Assembly (NCBI RefSeq): GCF_905397435.1
Contig: NZ_CAJPVI010000019.1
Location: 1 to 64,000 of the forward strand
From: Cupriavidus numazuensis
GTDB taxonomy: Bacteria; Pseudomonadota; Gammaproteobacteria; Burkholderiales; Burkholderiaceae
Direction: 5' to 3'
DNA length: 64,000 nucleotides
Below are positions 29,198-37,703 of this stretch, one piece after another. Position numbers and translations under genes: made by a program. Positions within the stretch are counted from its first letter, which is position 1. The number at the start of each line of letters is the position of its first letter. The notes beneath the pieces are model-generated. The model saw only the letters and a list, made by a program, of their open reading frames with translations, searched no databases and was not told the DNA's origin.

Positions 29198-29265
29198 GCT
29201 TGTCTCCTTTTGTCGTGTGGACGGCGGCATGTGTGTTTGTTATGTGCGCCGGGTGGTACTGCGGA

Positions 29266-29286
29266 CCGGTGCCTGACAGGCACCGG
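29266..29286. promoter_or_regulatory. 21-bp perfect palindrome between GMC oxidoreductase and MHS genes
   Basis: CCGGTGCCTG-a-CAGGCACCGG: a perfect 10-bp inverted repeat with one central base, 69 bases before the MHS start. It could be an operator, or a hairpin that tunes expression between the two genes. There is no T-run on either strand. Confidence 0.55.
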
Positions 29287-29324
29287 GAAAACCTATCCAA
29301 ACGCGAGGCGGAGCACGGCCTGTC

Positions 29325-30986
29325 TCATGCGGCCAGCGCCACCGGCGCAGCATCGGCGACCGTGGCCCCGGTCCTCTCGTGCCGCGCATCTTCGCGAATG
29401 AAATCCGCCGCGCGCTCGGCCATCATCACGACCGGCACATTGGTATTGCCGGACACCAGCGTCGGCATGACGGAGCAATCGACCACGCGCAGGCCGGCCA
29501 CGCCATGCACGCGCAACCGTGCGTCGACCACCGCGAGCGGATCGCTGCCCGGGCCCATCTTCGCCGTGCCGGACGGATGGAAGATCGTGGCACCGTACTC
29601 GCGGCAGAAATGCAGGATCTCGTCGTCGGTGCGCACGTCGTCGCCGGGACGGAACTCGCGCTTCATCAGCGTGCGCATCGGCTCGGTCTGCGCGACCTGC
29701 CGAGCGAATCGGACGGCGGCGATGACACTGCGGCGGTCCAGATCGGTCGACAGGTAGTTGGGTTGGATCGACGGCGAGGCAAACGGATCGGTGGAACGAA
29801 TGCGCACCGCGCCGCGCGACTCGGGCCGCAGTTGGCAAACCGAATACGTGCAGCCCGAGAACGGATGCACGCTGCCGCCGGCCATATCCGCCGACAGCGT
29901 GGCGAAGTGGAACTGCGTATCGGGTGTCGCGCTTTCATCGGGCAGCACGCGGCAGAACATCGCGCCCTGGTTGATGCCAACCGCGAGCGGGCCCTTGCGT
30001 TGCAGCAGCCATTCCAGCCCCATGCGCGCCTTGCCCCACAGCGTGCGCAACTGGTCGTTGGTCGTGATGGGGCGAGCCACTTCGTAGATCAGCCGGATCT
30101 GCAGATGGTCTTGCAGGTTCTCGCCAACACCGGGCAACGCGTGCACCACGGGAATCCCCATTTCCTGCAGCAGCGGCGCCGGACCAACGCCCGATAGCTG
30201 CAGCAGTTGCGGCGACTGCAGTGCACCCGCGCACAGCACCACCTCGCGTGCTGCGCGCAAGATATACGGCTGCCCGTCCTTCACATAGCGCACGCCCACG
30301 GCGCGTTTGCCTTCGAACAGGATGGCCGTCGTATGCGCCCCCGTCTCCACGCGCAGGTTCGGCCGCGAGCGCGCCGGACGCAGGTAGGCGACCGCCGTGG
30401 AGCAGCGCCAGCCATTGCGCGTGGTGAGCTGGTAGTAGCCGACGCCCTCCTGGTCGCCATTGTTGAAGTCACCCTTGCGCGGCAGCCCAAGCGCCTGCCC
30501 GGCGCCGATGAAGGCATCGACAAGAGGATGCTGCCGGTCGATCGAGGTCGCATTGAGCGGCCCTTCCGTGCCGCGCGTCGGCCCTGCCCCGCGGTCGTTG
30601 TTCTCGAGCTTGCGGAAATACGGCAGGCACTCGTCCCAGCCCCAGCCAGAGTTGCCCTGCGCTTCCCAGCGGTCATAGTCTTCGCGCTGGCCGCGCACAT
30701 AGATGAGTCCATTGATCGCGCTGCTGCCACCGAGCGTGCGGCCCCTTGGCCAGTAGATGCGCCGGTTCAGCATGTTGGGGTCCGGGTCGGTGTAGAAGCC
30801 CCAGTTCACCTGCTTGTGGAACATCGTCTTGCCGTAGCCGATCGGGATATGGATCCACGGATAGCTGTCCGGCGGTCCCGCCTCCAGCAGGCAGACGGAG
30901 TGCTTGCCATCCTCGCTGAGCCGGTTGGCCAGCACGCAGCCGGCCGAGCCGGCGCCCACGACGATGTAGTCAACGGTTTGCGACAT
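29325..30986 (-). CDS. GMC family oxidoreductase (choline/alcohol dehydrogenase type)
   Basis: FAD-dependent alcohol dehydrogenase, 553 residues. ADP-binding motif DYIVVGAGSAGCVLANRLSE at the N-terminus; GMC signature 1 RGRTLGGSSAINGLIYVRG near 80; signature 2 GALQSPQLLQLSGVGP near 255; the catalytic His in EYGATIFHPSGTAKMG and C-terminal SGNTNVPVVMMAERAADFI. It resembles BetA-type choline dehydrogenases in overall plan, but no betaine genes are nearby, so the substrate alcohol is not assigned. It is divergent from an IclR regulator (133-bp gap) and followed by an MHS importer. Confidence 0.93.
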   Translation of the reverse strand: MSQTVDYIVVGAGSAGCVLANRLSEDGKHSVCLLEAGPPDSYPWIHIPIGYGKTMFHKQVNWGFYTDPDPNMLNRRIYWPRGRTLGGSSAINGLIYVRGQREDYDRWEAQGNSGWGWDECLPYFRKLENNDRGAGPTRGTEGPLNATSIDRQHPLVDAFIGAGQALGLPRKGDFNNGDQEGVGYYQLTTRNGWRCSTAVAYLRPARSRPNLRVETGAHTTAILFEGKRAVGVRYVKDGQPYILRAAREVVLCAGALQSPQLLQLSGVGPAPLLQEMGIPVVHALPGVGENLQDHLQIRLIYEVARPITTNDQLRTLWGKARMGLEWLLQRKGPLAVGINQGAMFCRVLPDESATPDTQFHFATLSADMAGGSVHPFSGCTYSVCQLRPESRGAVRIRSTDPFASPSIQPNYLSTDLDRRSVIAAVRFARQVAQTEPMRTLMKREFRPGDDVRTDDEILHFCREYGATIFHPSGTAKMGPGSDPLAVVDARLRVHGVAGLRVVDCSVMPTLVSGNTNVPVVMMAERAADFIREDARHERTGATVADAAPVALAA

Positions 30987-31035
30987 GGTCGCTTGTCTCC
31001 TGGTTTCACCGGCTGGACGTCGCCAGCGGCTCTCT

Positions 31036-31041
31036 TATAAT
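31036..31041 (+). promoter_or_regulatory. TATAAT promoter of the IclR gene (31120)
   Basis: TGGACG-16-TATAAT on the plus strand, giving a leader of about 75 bases. The following AATGAAACGGCTTGTTCCG and the region around the start codon (TGAAAC...GTTTCA, 31120-31148) have partial dyad symmetry and could hold IclR sites. Confidence 0.5.
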
Positions 31042-31119
31042 GAAACGGCTTGTTCCGATTTCCGGATTTTTGGTAATCAACCGTGACTGGGGAAGTGAAA
31101 TCGACAAAAGGCGCCCGAA

Positions 31120-31947
31120 ATGAAACAGAACGTGGGAATTCCGTTTCAGAAGTGCAGTGCAGCAGAGGGAGAACCCGCAGACGACGAAGCCCGCGCGTTG
31201 CGCGTGCTGGTAGTGCTGGAAAGCCTGGCGCGTGCGCAGCACCCGCAGACGCTGTCCCAGCTCACCCAGCGCCTGCACGTGCCCAAGGCCACGCTGATGC
31301 GCCTGCTCGGCGCCATGGAGCGCGCCGGCTTTGTCACGCAGCTACCGCCCGAGCGAGGATTCGTGCCCGGACCACGCGCCGCGGGCCTGGCACTCCAGAC
31401 GCTGAAAAGCCCGCAGGTATTGCGCGAGTGCCGCGCCATCCTCGGCTCAGTCGTCGCAGCGCTGGGCGAGACCTGCAACCTCACCGCACTCCACGGCGAC
31501 CAGGTGCTCTATATCGAGCGAGTAGAAACCCACGAGCCACTGAGATTGCAGCTGTCACCGGGCGTGCACGTGCCGCTGCATTGCACGGCAAGCGGCAAGC
31601 TGTTCCTGTCGGCCATGAACCGGCTCGAACGGCAGCAGACGTTGAAGTACCTGCCGCTGACCGCGAACACGCCGCGAACGATCTCCGACCCCACGCTGCT
31701 CGAAGCCGAACTCGACCGCGTCCGCACACGCGGCATCGGCGTAGACAACGAAGAATTCGTGCGAGGCATGTGCGCCGTAGCAGTGCCCGTAAGGGAGCCA
31801 ACTACAAGCAACGGTCAAGGCCGCGTGATTGCGGCAATCGCCTGCCACGCACCTACAGCGCGCAAGCCGCTGGAAGCATTGATGCGGGCAGCGCCCGTAC
31901 TGGAAAGCGCAGCCAAAAACATGGGAGAGGTGCTGTGCGTCGCGTGA
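31120..31947 (+). CDS. IclR family transcriptional regulator
   Basis: 275 residues. The N-terminal winged helix (ALRVLVVLESLARAQHPQTL ... VPKATLMRLLGAMERAGFV) is followed by the IclR ligand-binding domain (ETCNLTALHGDQVLYIERVE; VPLHCTASGKLFLSAM). The N-terminus before the HTH is ~24 residues. Divergent to the GMC oxidoreductase/MHS pair, the usual position of a local regulator for them. It is a distant paralogue of SauR, encoded about 200 bp away in the opposite direction. Confidence 0.92.
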   Translation: MKQNVGIPFQKCSAAEGEPADDEARALRVLVVLESLARAQHPQTLSQLTQRLHVPKATLMRLLGAMERAGFVTQLPPERGFVPGPRAAGLALQTLKSPQVLRECRAILGSVVAALGETCNLTALHGDQVLYIERVETHEPLRLQLSPGVHVPLHCTASGKLFLSAMNRLERQQTLKYLPLTANTPRTISDPTLLEAELDRVRTRGIGVDNEEFVRGMCAVAVPVREPTTSNGQGRVIAAIACHAPTARKPLEALMRAAPVLESAAKNMGEVLCVA

Positions 31948-32002
31948 TCGGGTGCTGGCAAACCAATGACGATCGCCTCGCCTCAGCAGCCTGATTTAGG
32001 CA

Positions 32003-32151
32003 CCACTCCCAGATCAGCGATTTCGAAGGAAGCGATCCCTACGTGCTTGGGCGTGTGCCCGCAGGAAACGCGCTTCTTGGTTACTTCTTGTCGCTTGGAC
32101 AAGAAGTGACTCGCCGGCTCCGCCGGCGAAACAGCAGCGCCTGCCAAGCAC
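32003..32151 (+). repeat. 149-bp structured repeat, copy A
   Basis: Contains three hairpins in order: GGGC-gtgt-GCCC; ACTTCTTGTC-gcttg-GACAAGAAGT; TCGCCGGC-tcc-GCCGGCGA; then AACAGCAGCGCCTGCCAAG. It aligns without gaps to copy B (40119-40267, inverted) with about 19 mismatches counted by eye, and in its right half to copy C (40547-40629). It fills most of the gap between the convergent IclR gene and sauR. Confidence 0.85.
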
Positions 32152-32160
32152 GCCACCCCA

Positions 32161-32919
32161 TCACTCACTAAACGTCCGCCCCATCTCTTCAGCAGCAGAC
32201 CTCAAATCCGGCACGAACTCATACAACCGATCCATCGACATCCGCGCCAGCGGCGCCTGCACAGCGATAGCAGCGCAAGCGCGATTACGGTTCAGCATCA
32301 CGGGCACCGCCACAGCAATCATCCCCTGCAGGTTCTCCTGATTATTGACCCCAAGCCGCCGCCGCCGCGTCTCGGCAAGTTCGGAACGAAGAACCTCCAC
32401 ATCGGTAATCGTGTTCGCCGACTGCGCCCGCAACGGCAATCCAGCAATCACCCTCTCACGCTGCGCACACGGCAAGAACGCCAACAACAACTTCCCGCTC
32501 GCCGAGCAATGCAACGGCACCCGCGAGCCCGGCTGCAAGTGCATCCGCAACGGCCACTGCGTTTCCACGCGATCGAGATAGACCACGTCATCACCGGACA
32601 GCATCGTCAGGTTGCAGGTCTCGCCAACCTTGTCGACCAGTTGCTGCAGGATGGCATGCCGCGCCGCCGCAGGCCCCGCCTGCATCAGCACATTGACCGC
32701 GAACTGCCGCACGCGTGACGAGCATTCGTAATACCGGCTGCCCGCCGTGCGCGACACCAGCCACGTGCTTTCGAGCTGCTTGAGGAGGCGATGCACAGTC
32801 TGCTTCGGCAGCCCGATCTCCTGCACGATGTCCGCGAGCGAAAGCGGCTCTTCTGCCATGGACAGGATCTCGAGAATGCGGAAGGCGCGCACCGCGGCGG
32901 CGTTCGAATGATTGCTCAT
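32161..32919 (-). CDS. sauR: SauR, IclR-type regulator of sulfoacetate use
   Basis: 252 residues. Winged helix (VRAFRILEILSMAEEPLSLA ... PKQTVHRLLKQLESTWLV) and IclR effector domain (ETCNLTMLSGDDVVYLDRVE; VPLHCSASGKLLLAFLP). Divergent from sauS by 209 bp. Assignment rests on position: an IclR gene divergent to the dehydrogenase-CoA ligase-MFS trio is the sauRSTU layout described in Cupriavidus necator. In that system SauR is the proposed regulator. A 20-bp palindrome 20 bases upstream of its start is the likely operator. Confidence 0.85.
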   Translation of the reverse strand: MSNHSNAAAVRAFRILEILSMAEEPLSLADIVQEIGLPKQTVHRLLKQLESTWLVSRTAGSRYYECSSRVRQFAVNVLMQAGPAAARHAILQQLVDKVGETCNLTMLSGDDVVYLDRVETQWPLRMHLQPGSRVPLHCSASGKLLLAFLPCAQRERVIAGLPLRAQSANTITDVEVLRSELAETRRRRLGVNNQENLQGMIAVAVPVMLNRNRACAAIAVQAPLARMSMDRLYEFVPDLRSAAEEMGRTFSE

Positions 32920-32939
32920 GGATTCAATTTATAGGATTC

Positions 32940-32959
32940 CGGGACGCCCTGACGTCCCG
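32940..32959. promoter_or_regulatory. Palindrome in the sauR-sauS gap, candidate SauR operator
   Basis: CGGGACG-ccctga-CGTCCCG, a perfect 7-bp inverted repeat in the divergent 209-bp gap. Two GTTCCG direct copies follow (32968-32973 and 32985-32990). IclR proteins usually bind dyads of this size in such gaps. Confidence 0.55.
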
Positions 32960-33128
32960 AAAACTGCGTTCCGTGTTGCACATCGTTCCGGCGCTCGCGA
33001 AAGCGCACAAATTGGGACGAACCACCGCGCGGGCTTCACTAGATTCGATCCGGGGCCAGCGCAATCCGCCACACAGCGAGCCACGCGGAAGCCGCGGGAC
33101 CCCACCGTCCAAACCGCGGAGTCGATCC

Positions 33129-34598
33129 ATGAGTGTGCAAATACTGCGTCACCGGCAGTCCAACAATCCCGATTTGTCCCTAGCCGCAACGACTGATCGC
33201 GACCAGACGGCGCAGACCGTCGCCGAAGTCGTCGCGCGGGCCAGGCAGGCGCAGCGCGAATTCGCGCGTGCCGACCAGGCCACCATCGACACCGCCGTGG
33301 CGGCGGCCGCGTGGGCCATCATGGAGCCCGCGCGCAACCGCCGGCTCGCCGAATGCGCCGTGGCCGACACGGGACTCGGCAATGTCGAGGACAAGATCCG
33401 CAAGAACTACCGCAAGACGCTGGGGCTGCTGCGCGATCTGCACGGCCGCAAGACGGTCGGTGTGATCTCGCAGGATGTCGATAAGGGCATCACCGAGATC
33501 GCGCGGCCCGTGGGCGTGGTAGCGGCCATCACGCCGTCGACAAATCCCGCCGCCACACCGGCTAACAAGATCCTCAACGCGCTCAAGTGCGGCAACAGTG
33601 TGATCGTCGCGCCATCGCCGAAGGGCCAGGGCACATGCGAGCTGCTGCTGTCGTTCATCCATGCCGAGTTCGCAAGAGCGGGACTGCCTGCCGATCTCGT
33701 ACAGATGCTGCCGTCGCCGGTCTCGAAGGCGGCCACGGCGGAGCTGATGCGGCAAGCCGACCTGATCGTCGCCACGGGCTCGCAGGCCAATGTGCGCATG
33801 GCGTACACCAGCGGCACGCCCGCGTTCGGCGTGGGTGCGGGCAACGTGGCTTCGATCATCGATACCAGCGCCGCACTCGATGATGCCGCGGCGAAGATCG
33901 TGCGCTCGAAGACATTTGATAACGCCACAAGCTGCTCGTCGGAGAACAGCCTCGTCGTGCTCGACGCGGTCTACAAGCCCATGCTCAGGGCACTGGCCGC
34001 GGTCGGTGGCGTGCTGCTCACGTCGACCGAGAAAGCGCGGCTGCAGGCACTGATGTGGCAGAACGGCAAGCTCGCCGGCGAAGCCACGGGGCAAAGCGCG
34101 CGGCGCATTGCAGAACTTGCCGGGCTCGAACGCGTGCGCGACCAGCAGCCGACCATGCTGCTCGTCGAGGAAAGCGGCGTAGGCAGCGACTTCCCGTTCT
34201 CCGGAGAAAAGCTCTCGCCCGTGCTGACGCTTTACCGCGCTGCCGACTTTGCGGCGGCAGTCGACACCGTGTCGCGCCTTTACGACTACATGGGCGCTGG
34301 GCATTCGGTCAGCCTGCACACCAGCAACGCGCGTCAGGCGCAACAGCTTGGGCTTGAACTGCCTGTAGCGCGCGTGATCGTCAACCAGGCGCACTGCTTC
34401 GCCACGGGCGGCAACTTCGACAACGGGCTGCCGTTCTCGCTGTCAATGGGCTGCGGCACCTGGGGCGGCAACAATTTCTCGGACAACCTCGGCTGGCGCC
34501 AGTACCTCAATATCACGCGCATTGCCGAACCCATCGCCGAGCGCGTGCCCGATGAAGCCGAATTGCTCGGCGACTACTTTGCGAGGGTCGGCCAATGA
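33129..34598 (+). CDS. sauS: Sulfoacetaldehyde dehydrogenase, CoA-acylating (SauS)
   Basis: In the sau pathway it reduces sulfoacetyl-CoA to sulfoacetaldehyde with NADPH. 489 residues from ATG 33129. It is an acylating aldehyde dehydrogenase: cofactor region GVVAAITPSTNPAATPANKI near 137, and active-site Cys in the loop KTFDNATSCSSENSLVV near 270, the form of EutE/AdhE-type enzymes rather than of hydrolytic ALDHs. The C-terminal part GGNFDNGLPFSLSMGCGTWG is also typical. The stop overlaps the sauT start (ATGA). Xsc, which would split sulfoacetaldehyde to acetyl phosphate and sulfite, is not in the window. Confidence 0.88.
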   Translation: MSVQILRHRQSNNPDLSLAATTDRDQTAQTVAEVVARARQAQREFARADQATIDTAVAAAAWAIMEPARNRRLAECAVADTGLGNVEDKIRKNYRKTLGLLRDLHGRKTVGVISQDVDKGITEIARPVGVVAAITPSTNPAATPANKILNALKCGNSVIVAPSPKGQGTCELLLSFIHAEFARAGLPADLVQMLPSPVSKAATAELMRQADLIVATGSQANVRMAYTSGTPAFGVGAGNVASIIDTSAALDDAAAKIVRSKTFDNATSCSSENSLVVLDAVYKPMLRALAAVGGVLLTSTEKARLQALMWQNGKLAGEATGQSARRIAELAGLERVRDQQPTMLLVEESGVGSDFPFSGEKLSPVLTLYRAADFAAAVDTVSRLYDYMGAGHSVSLHTSNARQAQQLGLELPVARVIVNQAHCFATGGNFDNGLPFSLSMGCGTWGGNNFSDNLGWRQYLNITRIAEPIAERVPDEAELLGDYFARVGQ

Positions 34599-36124
34599 AC
34601 GCGCGCGTCGAACCCCAAGCCTTCGAAAGCCTGGCCACGTTGATGACTTCGCGCGCCGCGCAGTGGCCGGACCAGCCGTATCTGCTCTCTCCCGACAACG
34701 GTCATGCGCTGACGTTTGGCGCGCTGGCCGCTGATGCGGACGTACTCGGCAAACACTATGCGGCAGCCGGACTGGCGAGCGGGCAGACCGTGTCGGTCTA
34801 CCTGCCCAACGGCGAACAGACCGCCCGGCTGTTGCTAGGCACGATGGCGTGCGGGCTGGTCGTCAACCCGATCAACCTGCTGTGCCAGCCAGCGCAGCTG
34901 CGCTACATCCTGTCGCATTCGGACACGCGGCTCATCTTCACGTGGGCCGGCGGCGAAGCTGCAATCCGCGAGGCGCTGCGCGAAGCCGGACTCGATGTGC
35001 CCGTGGTGGTCACCGCACCCGATGACACGGACCTGCCAGAGCTGCCAGCAATACGAAGCGATGCACACCCGCTGCCGCGGCCCGAGCCGGACGCGCCCGC
35101 GTTGCTGATGTACACATCGGGCACGACAGGCACGCCAAAGGGCGTCCTGCTCACGCACCACAACCTCGCTACGAACGGCGCCAACGTCAGCCGCGAGCAT
35201 GCGCTCGGCCCGGCCGATCGGGTGCTGGCAACGCTGCCGCTGTACCACATCAACGGCCTCGTCGTGACGGCGATCGCGCCACTGGTCCACGGCGGCTCGG
35301 TGGTGATGCCGACACGCTTCTCGGCCAGTTCATTCTGGAACGACATCACGCGCCACAGCTGCACTTGGCTCAACGTAGTGCCAACCATCATCGCCTACCT
35401 GCTCAATGATCCCGACGGCAAGGCGCCGGCAGGGGTGCGCTTCTGCCGCTCGGCGTCGGCCGCATTGCCGCCCGAACACCATCGCGAGTTCGAGGATCGC
35501 TTCGGCATCGGCGTGATCGAGACCATGGGTATGACCGAGACCGCCGCGCCCGCGTTCAGCAATCCGCTCGATCCCGGGCAAAGGCGCATCGGCAGCATCG
35601 GCCGGCCGTCAGGAACGCGTGCGCGCGTGCTGGGGCGTGACGGCAAGCCGGTCGATGACGGGCAGATCGGCGAGATCGTGCTGCAAGGCGAGAACGTGAT
35701 GGCCGGTTACTACAAGGCGCCCGACATCACGCGCGACGCCTTCACGCACGACGGCTGGCTGCGCACGGGCGATCTCGGCTACCGCGATGCCGATGGCTAC
35801 TTCTACATCACGGGCCGCGCGAAGGAACTGATCATCAAGGGCGGCGAGAACATCGCTCCGCGCGAGATCGACGAAGCGCTGCTACGTCACCCCGCGGTAC
35901 TCGAAGCCGCCGCGGTCGGCGTGCCGGATCCGGCGTACGGGCAGGAGATCGTCGCCTTCGTCGTCATGCGCGATGCCACGCCGTGCGATGACGCCGCACT
36001 GCGCGCGCATTGCCTGCGCGAACTGGGCCGCTACAAGACGCCGAAGGAGTTCCGCTTCATCACCGAACTGCCGCGCGGCCCGTCCGGCAAGGTGCAGCGG
36101 CTCAAGCTGCTCGATCCCGCGTGA
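34595..36124 (+). CDS. sauT: Sulfoacetate-CoA ligase (SauT), AMP-forming
   Basis: Activates sulfoacetate to sulfoacetyl-CoA with ATP. 509 residues of the ANL (acyl-CoA synthetase) superfamily: P-loop motif LMYTSGTTGTPKGVLLTH near 170; A5-type GVIETMGMTETAAPA near 305; hinge and lysine region DLGYRDADGYFYITGRAKEL and IIKGGENIAPREIDEALLRH; and the catalytic Lys in GPSGKVQRLKL near the end. It overlaps sauS by four bases. Substrate assignment is from the cluster, since the ANL fold alone does not tell acid specificity. Confidence 0.87.
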   Translation: MNARVEPQAFESLATLMTSRAAQWPDQPYLLSPDNGHALTFGALAADADVLGKHYAAAGLASGQTVSVYLPNGEQTARLLLGTMACGLVVNPINLLCQPAQLRYILSHSDTRLIFTWAGGEAAIREALREAGLDVPVVVTAPDDTDLPELPAIRSDAHPLPRPEPDAPALLMYTSGTTGTPKGVLLTHHNLATNGANVSREHALGPADRVLATLPLYHINGLVVTAIAPLVHGGSVVMPTRFSASSFWNDITRHSCTWLNVVPTIIAYLLNDPDGKAPAGVRFCRSASAALPPEHHREFEDRFGIGVIETMGMTETAAPAFSNPLDPGQRRIGSIGRPSGTRARVLGRDGKPVDDGQIGEIVLQGENVMAGYYKAPDITRDAFTHDGWLRTGDLGYRDADGYFYITGRAKELIIKGGENIAPREIDEALLRHPAVLEAAAVGVPDPAYGQEIVAFVVMRDATPCDDAALRAHCLRELGRYKTPKEFRFITELPRGPSGKVQRLKLLDPA

Positions 36125-36386
36125 CCGCCTGATTCCTCGAATCCCCGGAACATCCGCGCTGCGGCATCCCGGTCCACAACCATTGCCAAGGAGAACATCG
36201 ACTCGCACCGCACCGGAACAGGAGACAAGACTTATCCGGTAACCCGACAGACAGCAGATTGCTCAAGGACGGGGCAGCACGGCAGACGCCGCGCCCCCGG
36301 CCACCCGAATGCGCATGGCAATGGACCAATGCGCCGGGCGGCCGCCCCGTCAACGCCACGCGCGGCAGCCGCGCAAAGGAGGTGGT

Positions 36387-37679
36387 ATGAAGCAACGCAT
36401 CAAGACCCGGCATATGATCCTCGGCGTCATGTGCCTGATGTATTTCATCGCCTATATCGACCGCGTCAACATCTCGGTCGCCGCCCCGCTGATCCGCGAA
36501 GAGATGGGACTGACGTCATCGCAGCTCGGCCTGGTGTTCTCCGCTTTTGCGTACCCGTATGCCGCCATGCAGATCCTGGGCGGCTGGCTGTCCGACAAGT
36601 TCGGACCCAAAAAAGTGCTGATCGTGCTGTCGCTGATCTGGGGCGTGGCTACCGTGATGACCGGCTTCGCCGGCAGCGTAATGATGCTGGTGGTGCTGCG
36701 CTTCGTGCTTGGTATCGGCGAAGGCGGCGCGTTCCCGACCGCGACGCGCGCATTCACGTACTGGATGCCCGTGGCCGAGCGCGGCTTCGCGCAGGGCATC
36801 ACGCACAGCTTCGCTCGACTTGGCGGAGCCATCACGCCGCCGATCGTGCTCGCCATCGTGGCGACCTCCGGCTGGCGTGAAGCGTTCATCGTGCTCGGCG
36901 CGGTCAGCCTCGGCTGGACCCTGCTCTACGCCACCGTGTTCAAGGACTCGCCCGACGAGCACAAGCGCGTGACGCCGCAGGAACTGCAGGAGATCGGCTA
37001 CCGTCGCGGCGAATGCCAACGCTCGGCCAAGGCGGCGACGCCGTGGCGGCGCCTGTTCCGGCGCATGTGGCTGGTGACGTTCGTGGACTTCTGCTACGGC
37101 TGGTCGCTGTGGGTGTACCTGACCTGGCTGCCCTCTTACCTGAAGGAAGCGCGCGGCTTCGACCTCAAGCAACTTGCGCTGTTCACGGCGCTGCCGCTGA
37201 TGGCGGGCGTGGTCGGCGACACGCTCGGCGGCGTGCTGTCGGACCGCATCTACAAGCGCACCGGCAACCTGCGCCTGGCGCGCGGATCGATTCTGTTCCT
37301 CGGGCTCGCCGGCTCGCTGATGTTCATCGTGCCGATGACCTACACGGCCGACGCGGTCAACGCGGTGATCCTGCTGTCGCTGTCGTTCTTCTTCCTGGAG
37401 CTGACCAACGCCGTGCTGTGGAGCCTGCCGCTCGACATCGCCGGCAAGTACGCTGGCACCGCGGGCGGCATGATGAATACGGGTTTCGGGCTGGCCGGCA
37501 TGATCTCGCCGGTGGCGTTCGGCTACCTGATCGAGACCACGGGCAGCTACAACCTGCCGTTCATGATCTCGGCGGCGCTGCTCGGCGTCGGCGCGATCGC
37601 GGCACTGTTCATCAACCCGCTGAAGACGGTGGACACGCCCGAGGAAAAGGCGGCCGAAGTCCGGCCTGCCTTCCCCTGA
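36387..37679 (+). CDS. sauU: SauU, MFS sulfoacetate importer
   Basis: 430 residues from ATG 36387, behind a near-perfect Shine-Dalgarno AAAGGAGGTG. Anion:cation symporter branch of MFS: MYFIAYIDRVNISVAAPLIR in TM1, loop motif GGWLSDKFGPKKVLIV between TM2 and TM3, VLRFVLGIGEGGAFPTATRA in TM4; twelve helices expected. It is the proposed sulfoacetate permease of the sau cluster. A 262-bp untranslated gap separates it from sauT. It is convergent with uvrD, only 24 bp away, with no clear terminator between. Confidence 0.86.
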   Translation: MKQRIKTRHMILGVMCLMYFIAYIDRVNISVAAPLIREEMGLTSSQLGLVFSAFAYPYAAMQILGGWLSDKFGPKKVLIVLSLIWGVATVMTGFAGSVMMLVVLRFVLGIGEGGAFPTATRAFTYWMPVAERGFAQGITHSFARLGGAITPPIVLAIVATSGWREAFIVLGAVSLGWTLLYATVFKDSPDEHKRVTPQELQEIGYRRGECQRSAKAATPWRRLFRRMWLVTFVDFCYGWSLWVYLTWLPSYLKEARGFDLKQLALFTALPLMAGVVGDTLGGVLSDRIYKRTGNLRLARGSILFLGLAGSLMFIVPMTYTADAVNAVILLSLSFFFLELTNAVLWSLPLDIAGKYAGTAGGMMNTGFGLAGMISPVAFGYLIETTGSYNLPFMISAALLGVGAIAALFINPLKTVDTPEEKAAEVRPAFP

Positions 37680-37703
37680 TCCGGCATGAGAAGTCGGGCC
37701 CGA

